Shown piece after piece: positions 38,011-46,160 of a stretch of DNA of 64,000 nucleotides. The DNA comes from Lachancea kluyveri NRRL Y-12651 (Eukaryota; Ascomycota; Saccharomycetes; Saccharomycetales; Saccharomycetaceae): positions 620,001-684,000 of the forward strand of contig CM000694.1 in the NCBI GenBank assembly GCA_000149225.2, written 5' to 3'. A model generated the notes under the pieces. It was not told where the DNA came from and did not search any database. It saw only the letters and a list, made by a program, of their open reading frames with translations. Within the stretch, counting starts at the first letter, position 1. Each line of letters begins with the position of its first letter. The translations under genes were made by a program, and so were the position numbers.

Positions 38011-38365
38011 ATTTAAGCGGTTCATCATTACTCAGGAGATGCAAAGAGAACAGCTAAATAATTATAATAGATGAGAACAACCTTGTTTTTGTGTACCGAA
38101 ATATCCACTTCTTAACCACGATCTCGGGTTTTAAGCTGGTAAAAGCCACACTTTATAAACATTAAAGAAATAGAAACACTAGAAAGTACATATGAGTTCC
38201 AACCAACGTCAACTTACACTCACGGCTTCCAATCACCCTTTTCCTCTGTGATGTGGTGTGTGGCTGTAATTCCAAACTGAAGTTTTGATAGAAAATAACA
38301 CCGGCCATCTCGCATCTATCACTGGTTGCACGACAATAAACTCCAAAAGTTGGGACCACTGGGTT
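38011..38365. other. Intergenic, TAF14 to SAS5
   Basis: 355 bp between tandem YEATS genes. The minus-strand frame at 38162-38509 overlaps SAS5 and lacks any recognisable feature. Nothing else seen. Confidence 0.5.
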
Positions 38366-39092
38366 ATGGAAATAGTATGTGCTTGTTATATTTACTCGAC
38401 GCCTACAAAACTTACATACTGACAACTTCAACGAGTTAAAGCGCACAGTAGAAAGGCGGGTTAGAGTAAAAACACAGCAGGTAATAATACCTGATGCTAA
38501 ACCGATCAATGGGTTACCTCTTCGTCACTGGAGGGTAGAAATCTGGTTATTAAATGAGGAAAGCAATGAAGTACCTGCAACAGTATTTGAAAAATGTGTT
38601 TACCAGCTACACCCTACATTCGAGAACCCTGTTAGGAAATTATTCCAAGCACCGTTTGCCTTGGAAGAGCAGGGCTGGGGTGAATTTGAGTTTGTAATTT
38701 GTTGCTACTTCCTTGAAGAAGGCGGGGAGGTTGAAATTTTGCATGACCTGTCTTTTAATACTGAAGCTTATGCTATCGATTACACTATACAAGTTCCTTA
38801 TCACATACCAAGGTTAAAACAGAGACTACTAGAGAGTGGAACTAGACCAGAATCACTGGAAGATTTACCCGTTTACAAACTTGATATCAACCTCGAAAAA
38901 TGGGCGGACATGATCATTAAACTGGACGAGGACACTTTGACTAAAGTCGTATACAAAATTTTGTCACACACCAGCGTTAAAAGACAGATAACAAGGCATC
39001 CGAAAGATGTACCATTTGTTATAGACCTGTATCAACTACCGGGTGGATTACTCGACGAAATAGAAAAACAAATTTTAAAAGAAATAGATTGA
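38366..39092 (+). CDS. SAS5: YEATS protein Sas5 (SAS-I histone acetyltransferase subunit), intron-containing
   Basis: Sas5 belongs to the SAS-I complex (Sas2-Sas4-Sas5) that acetylates H4K16 and limits silencing spread. The long frame begins with GTG and contains no early ATG. A 9-nt first exon ATG GAA ATA (38366-38374) followed by donor GTATGT, branch TACTGAC (38417-38423) and acceptor AAG (ending 38441) gives a clean model: exon 2 is 38442-39092, and the product has 219 residues starting MEIRTVERRVRVKTQQVIIP. S. cerevisiae Sas5 has VTFRVKTQQVIIP at the same place. YEATS block: HPTFENPVRKLFQAP, then EEQGWGEFEFV. The C-terminal helical domain is clearly homologous to that of Taf14 (VIDLYQLPGGLL against VIDLYSLPEGLL). 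The intron position equals that of TAF14. Confidence 0.9.
38375..38441 (+). other. Intron in SAS5
   Basis: 67-nt phase-0 intron: donor GTATGT (38375-38380), near-consensus branch TACTGAC, acceptor AAG. The alternative downstream acceptor CAG (38446-38448) would put TAG in frame, which favours 38441. S. cerevisiae SAS5 is, as far as I know, intronless. Confidence 0.8.
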
Positions 39093-39188
39093 GTTGAATT
39101 AGAGAGTAGTAAACATTTTTTTTGTTTGGCGGAGCGTAACGCACATCGGTACAGAAGATGATTTTTCTAAAAAAAGGCATATGCAGCA

Positions 39189-40469
39189 CTAGGTGTAACC
39201 AGGTGTCCACAACTTCATTGTAGAGTCCCAAGAGCCAGTACACACACACATTCCATCAGGACTCGTTCTCACACCAGATATCCTACTAGAATGTCCTTCC
39301 AGTCTTCCAACAATCTCTCCTCTTAGGGTATCCCAGACGATACAGCCATATTCAGTGTAGCATGCGTAAAGCAACCGCCCAGAGATACTAAAGTCCAAAG
39401 AAACAATTCCTTGATTGTCTAAATAACTTGACCTGATTGTTTCTGCAGCAGGAGAATACGGAGTTGCTGCAGCAGAAGAGTTACTGTACTCCATAGTGGA
39501 TGATAAATACGAGCGATTTTTTAGCTTCATCTGTTGCTGTTGTACTTTTTGTGACAGGGAGTAACTCGAAAGCTCACAGTCTGACCTCAAATCAAATAAT
39601 CTAGCAATACCGTCATCACTGCCGGTGATAATCGAGTTACCGTCACTGAAGAATCTCACAGTACTGATATCACTGTCACTAACAAAAAAATTTTGCACAG
39701 AAGAGGGACTCCTTGTATCCCAAAGATATACGTATCCGTCCGATCCGCCACTAGCAAACATACTGTCGTAACTAGTAGTGCCTGCTGGAGGAACTGAAAG
39801 TGTCAATACATCGCCCAAATGATCAGAATATTCGGAAACCCGCTTACTTTTGGGTATATCCCACAGTGCACACGTCATATCACCACTAGCAGTCAATATG
39901 CTTTCATTGTTAATAAATTCTAGATCAGAAACGTAGCAAGTATGACCTTTGAAAATTGACACAATTTTTTGTTGAGTTCTATTCTCTTGACTAATTCTGT
40001 AGATAGTACAATTGTTGCTCAAGCCACCACTCGCAACCAGATTTCTACTGGGAGAGATAGCACACGCTAACACCCATTGAGAGTCTAAAGGAATTGCATT
40101 TTTCTTCAAGCCCGACATCGGGTCCCATATAAGCATGAATCCGTCTTGAGACGCGCTTAAGATGCTTTTAGAGTCCCTACTCCATCTGAAGTCAGATATT
40201 TTATTGTTGTGACCTTTTAATGTCATTGAACTTTTCAGGTTGATGTCACCATATGGAAGCTGGGTTACACTTGAAGCCATGTTTACTAACTCTGCATCTT
40301 TTACTTTTGATTTAACTCGGTTTATTTGAACGTATAACTGCTTAGTTTGTTCTTTTGCCAGCTCTATTTTTCGCTGGATGTTTTCTTCCACATGAGTGAC
40401 ATCGGTTTGAAATAATTGTGGCTGGATGGAAGAACCAAATGTGCCGTTAGGAATTGCTGTTTGATCCAT
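39189..40469 (-). CDS. STE4: G-protein beta subunit of the pheromone pathway
   Basis: Ste4 with Ste18 forms the G-beta-gamma dimer that, once freed from Gpa1, recruits Ste5, Ste20 and Far1. The ATG at 40469 (MDQTAIPNG) gives 426 residues (S. cerevisiae 423); upstream the frame has only a TTG. An N-terminal helix (about 28-60, NIQRKIELAKEQTKQLYVQI) pairs with the gamma subunit. Seven WD repeats follow, the first near MTLKGHNNKISDFRWS and the last ending in SWDSTMKLW. An insertion rich in Gln/Ser/Ala (SSTMEYSNSSAAATPYS) sits in the sixth to seventh blade region, as in Ste4. Tail-to-tail with SAS5 (96 bp). Confidence 0.95.
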   Translation of the reverse strand: MDQTAIPNGTFGSSIQPQLFQTDVTHVEENIQRKIELAKEQTKQLYVQINRVKSKVKDAELVNMASSVTQLPYGDINLKSSMTLKGHNNKISDFRWSRDSKSILSASQDGFMLIWDPMSGLKKNAIPLDSQWVLACAISPSRNLVASGGLSNNCTIYRISQENRTQQKIVSIFKGHTCYVSDLEFINNESILTASGDMTCALWDIPKSKRVSEYSDHLGDVLTLSVPPAGTTSYDSMFASGGSDGYVYLWDTRSPSSVQNFFVSDSDISTVRFFSDGNSIITGSDDGIARLFDLRSDCELSSYSLSQKVQQQQMKLKNRSYLSSTMEYSNSSAAATPYSPAAETIRSSYLDNQGIVSLDFSISGRLLYACYTEYGCIVWDTLRGEIVGRLEGHSSRISGVRTSPDGMCVCTGSWDSTMKLWTPGYT

Positions 40470-41005
40470 GATAAGCTTGCTTAACAAGGTACTGTCCTTT
40501 TTCTTGATATATGATTAACGAGAGCAAATTAAGGGTTTTAATTAACGTCACTGAGCTTCACAATCCTTCAATACTTCTCGAAGAACTAGTTTGTTCCGTA
40601 CACAGGGGAATTCATGTGGAACGCAAAAAAAAAAAAGCTGTAAGCAATGCTCTTTTTTTTCTCTCACAACAAGTTTCCTCAAATATGAAAAAGGTACGGG
40701 AAAACTGAAATACTAGCAGGCGAAAACAATGGAATCAGATAACGCTGCTACAGAGTAGCATTGATACATAAATTGAATGTGGATTGCACGAAAGTTAAAT
40801 TTGTATGTTTCTAGCTTTATTTATATCCAAGATCCTTCGTAATGCATGATTTACCTCAAGTTTTTTATTCTCTTCAATGCAGCATCTGCCATGTTAATTT
40901 TTACATCAAACGGAGAGATGTGTCCGTGAGCACAGAAATGGGGCAAGAAGCAGCAGTCTTGCCGAAGAGCATTAAAATCATAGCAGCACATTTATATATA
41001 AAATG
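40470..41005. other. Intergenic, STE4 promoter and TBF1 3' flank
   Basis: 536 bp. I looked for a pheromone response element (TGAAACA) and an a1-alpha2 operator and found no convincing copy. A 65-codon frame at 40511 shows nothing recognisable. Confidence 0.45.
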
Positions 41006-42622
41006 TCACTCATCTTGATTTAGCTGGGGATCCACAGTGCTGCTAACTTGAACCAGATCCTCAGGCACATTCGTGTCGGGAATCTCTACATTTTTCTGAA
41101 CAGCTTCTTGAACGTCTGGCTCTGTCATATCAAGTCTGCTTAGATCCACATTTGTCGAACTTTTGCTTGTGTTTCTTTTTTTGGCTTTAGACCTCTTTTT
41201 AAACTTCTCATCCCTTTCCAAGTCACCCGTAACCTTACTTAAGTAATCCGGAACAGGTAATCCACTTTTCAGAAAGAACATCTTCCAATTACGAGCTTTG
41301 TCCTTCAATTGCACCTGAGAACGGTTTTTTAGGGCCTCAGAAACACTGCCCCCGGCACCGTGTAATTCCAAAATTTTCGACCATGATGGACCATGATCCT
41401 TTAACGCAGCAATTAAGGCTTCCTCCTCTTCTTTTGTCCATAATCTTTTTTGCTTAGGCTTTTTAGCCGAGGCATCCGAAGAGTTCACAACTGGTGGTGT
41501 AGTCCTTTTAACTTTTTTTACTTTCATGATATCAACCTCAGAAGCTGGCCTCTTGGCGGATGTTTTAATAGTAGTTTCGGAACCTTCTTTTTCAGCGTTT
41601 TTAAGAGCTTGTTCCTCCAATTGTTGTGATTTCTGATGGTTTTTCTGCATTTCGCTGACCTGATCATCATTTAAATCAAAATATAAGGGAGACTTACCTC
41701 TACCTTTTCTGCCCCATATTAGGAAACCAATGTTTTTACTAACGTATTCAAAAAGCTCCTTAAAAAATTCCATCCATTCGTAATTACTGCCCAATTGTTG
41801 TAAGTTTGTCGTTTCGGACAACTTATCTCTTCTGTGTGCACACCTAGCGATGAAATCTTCCTCCGATGGTGTCAAATGCGTGTTAGATGCTCCCCTTTTT
41901 GCAATTAGATAAGAGTCCAATTTGACAGGAAAAATATCATCTAAAATCTCCTGTTTACTTGGTGAAGTATCTGGATCTTGTTGTTCTTGTAAGCCTTCTA
42001 AAGTCTCTACAGCTGAAATGTAGGCCTGAGTTTTCAAATCCAAATACAACACGGCTTGTGTTTTCAGTAGCTTTCCACCAAGGATAGTGGGTGACATATT
42101 ATCAAACGAGAAATCGCTAGAACTTGGACAGAAAACGTCCAGAAAAGATTCATTCAGAAATGAAAACCCATAATCGAAACAGCCAAGGATGGTTAAGAGA
42201 AAAGTCAGTAAATTGCACTTTCTAATAGCGCTCAGAATAAATGTCTCCTGGCCTTTTAAAATATAGGGAGCATTCTCACCAGGAAACCAAACGCCAGGTG
42301 CTACATCATGCACAGTCAATAGCGGCGATTCTGTGTTATAAATTTTTTTTACCTGCTTAAATAGAACGAGTAGAGTTTGAAAAGTTTCAATCTCCTGATT
42401 AATGGGAGAGTCTTGTTCCGCAGGAAATGCTATCTCCAGCACGGTTTCCGGAGGATTCGTTGCCAATAGTCTTAAGAGTTGTGTAGAGACATTGTCCAAC
42501 AGCGAGACGGAGTTTATTGTTAATTGGGTCTTGGGAGGCAGGTCTGTGAATGCCCTTTTCGAGGTATTTTGATCTTTGGGGTTAGCATCCGGGTCAATAG
42601 ATGCACTCTCGGGCGTTGTCAT
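41006..42622 (-). CDS. TBF1: Telobox-binding factor Tbf1
   Basis: Tbf1 is an essential general regulatory factor that binds TTAGGG-like repeats at subtelomeres and snoRNA/ribosomal-gene promoters. The 538-residue product (S. cerevisiae 562) has a TRFH-like dimerisation region (about 25-270) and a basic nuclear segment (KRPASEVDIMKVKKVKR). Near the C-terminus (about 395-455) is a Myb/SANT telobox domain: RLWTKEEEEALIAALKDHG and the telobox helix VQLKDKARNWKMFF. A charged tail ends the protein. Position next to STE4 merges the two S. cerevisiae paralogous regions (YOR212W, YPL128C). Its own promoter carries a palindromic Tbf1-type site. Confidence 0.96.
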   Translation of the reverse strand: MTTPESASIDPDANPKDQNTSKRAFTDLPPKTQLTINSVSLLDNVSTQLLRLLATNPPETVLEIAFPAEQDSPINQEIETFQTLLVLFKQVKKIYNTESPLLTVHDVAPGVWFPGENAPYILKGQETFILSAIRKCNLLTFLLTILGCFDYGFSFLNESFLDVFCPSSSDFSFDNMSPTILGGKLLKTQAVLYLDLKTQAYISAVETLEGLQEQQDPDTSPSKQEILDDIFPVKLDSYLIAKRGASNTHLTPSEEDFIARCAHRRDKLSETTNLQQLGSNYEWMEFFKELFEYVSKNIGFLIWGRKGRGKSPLYFDLNDDQVSEMQKNHQKSQQLEEQALKNAEKEGSETTIKTSAKRPASEVDIMKVKKVKRTTPPVVNSSDASAKKPKQKRLWTKEEEEALIAALKDHGPSWSKILELHGAGGSVSEALKNRSQVQLKDKARNWKMFFLKSGLPVPDYLSKVTGDLERDEKFKKRSKAKKRNTSKSSTNVDLSRLDMTEPDVQEAVQKNVEIPDTNVPEDLVQVSSTVDPQLNQDE

Positions 42623-42675
42623 GTTTTCAAACGAGATATGTTAAGCTTCTTGAATAGTGGATATTTGAGAAATGA

Positions 42676-42691
42676 GCCCTAGATTTAGGGC
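42676..42691 (-). promoter_or_regulatory. Palindromic Tbf1-type site in the TBF1 promoter
   Basis: GCCCTAGATTTAGGGC, 54-69 bp upstream of the TBF1 ATG. The minus strand reads GCCCTAAA, an exact match to RCCCTAA; the + strand half is GCCCTAG. Autoregulation is inferred. Confidence 0.55.
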
Positions 42692-42751
42692 ATTTCAAAG
42701 CAAAATTTTTCTCATAAAAAAAAAAAGAAATGCTCCAGCTACAAAAAGATA

Positions 42752-42823
42752 CTCCGCGACGGGGAATTGAACCCCGGTCTACCGCGCGACAAGCGGTAAT
42801 TCTAGCCACTAAACTATCACGGA
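42752..42823 (-). tRNA. tRNA-Asp(GUC)
   Basis: The minus strand reads TCCGTGATAGTTTAGTGG at the 5' end, anticodon stem ACCGC/GCGGT around the loop TTGTCGC (anticodon GTC), and B-box GGGGTTCAATTCCCC, ending GCGGAG. The acceptor stem pairs fully with one G-T. It is intronless, 72 nt, and close to S. cerevisiae tRNA-Asp. Confidence 0.97.
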
Positions 42824-43210
42824 TTGTTTTTAATTGATTTTGTGGTGTACAAAATTCATACTTAACAGACATTTAATGGCTTATGCTTTGGAGCAAGCTT
42901 CTTAAACCATTATTCCTCAGCAGCTTTTTCGAATGATCCTCTTCTAAACGTCAACCAGCTTGTCTTCTGAGCTTAGCTTCTATTAAAGGATGGTGTGTCC
43001 CTTAATGATCCACTTGGGGGCTGATATTTTGAGCCTTCAAGAGCCGCTGTTCTCGATAGAACGATGTTAACCTTACTCGATTTTTCTACAAAACATGCGT
43101 GGGCAATTACACAAATAATAATGTGAACAGGCACCATGTCCTGAATTTATAGTAAATAGAACACCTGTAGGTACATTAATTTTATGGGCTTTTTAGCAGG
43201 ACCATGGTAA

Positions 43211-43543
43211 TGAGAAACTGGTGAATATTGGGACAATTGTTGAGATTCCATTTTTGGTTAAGGCTATAATAATTTGGTATATGGTTATACTAGAAGCTCT
43301 CCTCGTCTTTCTAGGAATCCAGAAAAGAGAGTCGATAACTCTATATGCAATTATTCATATACTCTCTTTCCTTTTATATGTTTTGGTTCATTATCCTATT
43401 ACATTATCAATCCTTGCGTTTCCGCTCCCACTATCTTCGATGACTGTTTCTCATTCTTTGTGTCACCTTATAACACCGTGTATGATAATATACTAGTAAC
43501 ACGAATACTAGTCGATGGTCGATAGTTGTATTTCGTTCCAACA
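43211..43543 (-). mobile_element. Solo LTR, Ty1/Ty2 delta-like
   Basis: 333-bp LTR in minus orientation: the reverse complement starts TGTTGGAACGAAATACAACT and ends TTCTCA. It resembles S. cerevisiae delta in length, termini and internal blocks (ACTAGTATATTATCA, GCAAGGATTGATAATGTAAT). It lies about 390 bp upstream of tRNA-Asp, the usual target zone. It is nearly identical to the LTR at 45164-45496, differing in a short stretch at the 3' end, so both look young. No internal element sequence remains. Flanks: GGTAA on the left, ATAAA on the right, not a direct pair. Confidence 0.93.
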
Positions 43544-44012
43544 ATAAAACACAAAGTCTACAAGACAATACGATTTTCCGGATATTTTTTAGTTTTGTTG
43601 TTGAGGTAAGGTTATTCAGCCTAGAACAGCAAAACGATGCAGATTGTAGTTGTAATTTGAGTCTAAACCCTGAGTCCACACCTCCAAAATCCACTTTCAA
43701 AACACCTTAAAAGCAATTGTCCAAAGACCATGCAACTAAGCCATATAGACGGTTTCCTTGAGTTCTACTGACACTAGGACAGGGAATTTCTATTAAAAAG
43801 AAAATTATGTATGGCGATAAATATCTATGGTTTGTAATATACCTTTTTACGTTCGGCATCATTTTTATGTTCATTCGCTTTTCTGTTGACGGAACCCACG
43901 ACGCGAAATATTTTAAAGGGAAGAACCATCAAATCTTCGTTGTTTACATGCTTTTGTTACTTGCTTGGAAAGCTTACAACAAACAATTCAAAGCAATATA
44001 CCACATAGAAAT
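43544..44012. other. HHO1 upstream region
   Basis: 469 bp between the left LTR and HHO1. I see no histone-type UAS I can name. An open frame from 43807 runs into HHO1 exon 2 but ignores the intron and is not the real start. Confidence 0.45.
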
Positions 44013-44748
44013 ATGGCAACTAAAACTACCAAGAAAACTGGCAAGAAAACTTCACCAAAAGCTGCTGAAGTCTCTCCTCTCCCAAGCTACAAAGGTATGT
44101 TTTCTCCATCCTTGTTTACTTTTTGTACAGTGCACTTTTTTTTTCATCCTTTTGTATCCCTTTCGACTAACACTTAAACTATCAGACATGATCACTGAAA
44201 GCGTTTTAGCTCTGGCTGAACGTGGTGGTTCCAGTCGCCAGGCTTTGAAAAAGTATATCAAAGATAAGTATCCTGTTGGCTCTACTTTTGATACTCACTT
44301 CAATTTGGCTATTAGGAAGGGTGTTGAAGCCGGTGAGTTCTCCCAACCAAAGGGTGCTTCAGGACCAATCAAAGTTTTAAAGAAGGTCAAAGAACCAACT
44401 GCTGAGAAGAAGTCATCTACTGCTAAAGTCAGCAAGAAGACTACTGCTGAGAAAAAAACTAATTCTGCTAAAAAAACTACGTCGGTCAAGAAGCCAGCTA
44501 CCGTGAAAGAGACTTCAGACAAGAAGTCGGTTGCTAAGAAGACTTCTTCGAAGAGTACGCCTGCTAAGAAAACGCCTGCTAAGAAAGCGCCTGCTGATAA
44601 GACACCTGCTAGGAAGACATCAGCAGCAAAGAAGTCTTCGACTGAAAAGGTTGCTCCCAAAAAGGTTACCAAAAAAGATTCTGCTAAAAAAGCCTCTGCT
44701 AAAAAAGCTTCTGTCAAGAAGATTTCTGCCAAAAAAACTAAGAAATGA
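44013..44748 (+). CDS. HHO1: Linker histone H1 with one globular domain, intron-containing
   Basis: Hho1 is the yeast linker histone. Exon 1 is 44013-44094 and starts MATKTTKKTGKKTSPKAAEV; the intron is 44095-44185; exon 2 is 44186-44748. The joined product is 214 residues. One winged-helix H5 domain occupies about 25-100 (SYKDMITESVLALAERGGSS, then NLAIRKGVEAGEFSQPKG), most like the first globular domain of S. cerevisiae Hho1. The remaining 110 residues are a Lys/Ala/Ser/Thr/Pro-rich tail with AKK and PAKK repeats. S. cerevisiae Hho1 has a second globular domain at the C-terminus; none is present here. The gene is on the opposite strand to TBF1, unlike S. cerevisiae (YPL127C and YPL128C), and sits between two inverted LTRs. 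Confidence 0.93.
44095..44185 (+). other. Intron in HHO1
   Basis: 91-nt phase-1 intron: donor GTATGT (44095-44100), branch GACTAAC (44165-44171), T/A-rich stretch and acceptor CAG (44183-44185). It joins the two reading frames that carry the N-terminal tail and the globular domain. S. cerevisiae HHO1 is intronless. Confidence 0.9.
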
Positions 44749-45163
44749 ATAAATCTGTTCTCTCGGAGAGCTTACATTAATAATTACTGAAATGGAAAAA
44801 GGAGTGTATTTTTTTTTTGTTTTTTCCCAACGAGCTACCATAATACTTCTGTTTTACTGTGCTATCATGATCCTTTCTTTTTCATTATCTTACCATTCTT
44901 GTTTCTGTATTTCTATCCTTTTTTTTTTCCTTTTCTATTCCTATTTTGTATTTGTAACATTTAGTGTGCTTCTTTGTGTATGTCAAAATAAACTATTAAT
45001 TGTATTATCATGTTTAAGAGATCGTACTCCATAAATTGTGAATCGGAAATGTATAACAAGACATACTGAGCTACGCAAGTGGCTTCATTAGCCGCTTAGC
45101 AAGTTAAACCCAGAGTTGCGTATTCTGTTGCTACTCTGGGTAGACCTGTGTGAACATCTTATC
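44749..45163. other. HHO1 3' flank with two hairpin-forming repeats
   Basis: 415 bp. T-rich 3' UTR to about 45000, then two adjacent inverted repeats: GTGGCT/AGCCGC (45080-45096) and ACCCAGAGT/ACTCTGGGT (45108-45116 with 45133-45141). No gene assigned. Confidence 0.5.
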
Positions 45164-45496
45164 TGTTGGAACGAAATACAACTATCGACCATCGACTAGT
45201 ATTCGTGTTACTAGTATATTATCATACACGGTGTTATAAGGTGACACAAAGAATGAGAAACAGTCATCGAAGATAGTGGGAGCGGAAACGCAAGGATTGA
45301 TAATGTAATAGGATAATGAACCAAAACATATAAAAGGAAAGAGAGTATATGAATAATTGCATATAGAGTTATCGACTCTCTTTTCTGGATTCCTAGAAAG
45401 ACGAGGAGAGCTTCTAGTATAACCATATACCAAATTATTATAGCCTTAACCAAAAATGGAATCTCAACAATTGTCCCAATATCAACATATTTCTCA
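45164..45496 (+). mobile_element. Solo LTR, Ty1/Ty2 delta-like
   Basis: 333-bp LTR in plus orientation, starting TGTTGGAACGAAATACAACT and ending TTCTCA, facing the copy at 43211-43543 in inverted orientation. Flanks are TTATC on the left and TTTAT on the right. Taken alone neither LTR has a direct target duplication. The right outer flank TTTAT is the exact reverse complement of the left LTR's inner flank, which indicates inversion of the segment between them. Near identity of the two copies suggests recent activity or gene conversion. Confidence 0.93.
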
Positions 45497-45659
45497 TTTA
45501 TATTGACTTTCGTATACTCTTTCTTTAGTTGTATCAGATTAGGGAAGCTTACCAATTAGAAGTGAGCTCGGAACGTGTGTTTCACAGCGTATGTGACGTT
45601 AGTGGCTATCATGACTAGATATTTTCTCTTCCAAGTTCTGGGGCAACCGGTTCATACCT

Positions 45660-45676
45660 GGGGGGGGGGGGGGGGG
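45660..45676 (+). repeat. G17 homopolymer
   Basis: Seventeen consecutive G, followed by CAGGGG. G-runs of this length are rare in AT-rich yeast genomes and could form a G-quadruplex; the length may also be affected by sequencing error. Confidence 0.8.
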
Positions 45677-46037
45677 CAGGGGTTCCCTTTACCAGCTATA
45701 CGCATGCAGAGATGGTCAACAACTCATCGGGAAGGGGGAACAACTATCGAAATAGTTTCTGTAGACAAGCTGAAGCGTATAATTTTCCGAAATAAACCAT
45801 TGCCTGACCTATCAATTAGTGATATCTGACACCCTTTGTCTTCAATACCCTAGCCCTGCATTCAAGAATATTTGAGCTTCACAGCAACAAAAAGGAAAGA
45901 AAATAATGCCACTTAGTACCTTAAGCATAAGGCTTTTTAAAGAAACAATGCAAACCGAATCAGGGATTTTAAGCTCCAACTGAGGTGTCTTATTCGTTGG
46001 TTGAATTATTACGGTTGATCTGAATCAAAACATTATG

Positions 46038-46045
46038 TCACGTGA
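46038..46045 (+). promoter_or_regulatory. Cbf1-type E-box upstream of MGM1
   Basis: TCACGTGA preceded by G (GTCACGTG), 116 bp before the MGM1 ATG. Palindromic, so both strands match. Confidence 0.5.
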
Positions 46046-46160
46046 TACGTAAATTATGATACACAATTTTCCGATCCCTTCAATGCGCAACGCTTGATGT
46101 TTTCTGTCAATATCTTCCAGATCATACCATTACCACTCAAAAGGTGGTGAGAAGCAAGAG

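Larger units (their letters stand above)
45497..46160. other. Intergenic, right LTR to MGM1
   Basis: 664 bp. It holds a 17-G homopolymer, a Cbf1 site and the MGM1 promoter. An 84-codon frame across the G-run (45575-45829) has no recognisable content. Confidence 0.5.

Noticed and set aside
40741-40790. a1-alpha2 operator upstream of STE4
   Set aside because: TGATACATAAATTGAATGTGG has roughly the right spacing but mismatches the operator half-sites at several positions.
43274-43525. Identical 83-codon frames at 43274-43525 (+) and 45182-45433 (-)
   Set aside because: Both lie inside the solo LTRs on their antisense strand; they are identical only because the LTRs are.
43807-44748. A 313-codon reading frame starting upstream of HHO1
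   Set aside because: It reads through the promoter and the intron. The spliced model gives a typical histone N-terminus and uses consensus splice signals.
45575-45829. 84-codon frame over the G-run
   Set aside because: It encodes polyglycine from the homopolymer and nothing recognisable on either side.
46038-46110. Centromere, prompted by a CDEI-like TCACGTGA followed by TTCCGA
   Set aside because: The AT-rich element II of about 80 bp is missing and the element III consensus is not matched. The same holds for the sites at 35287 and 60983.
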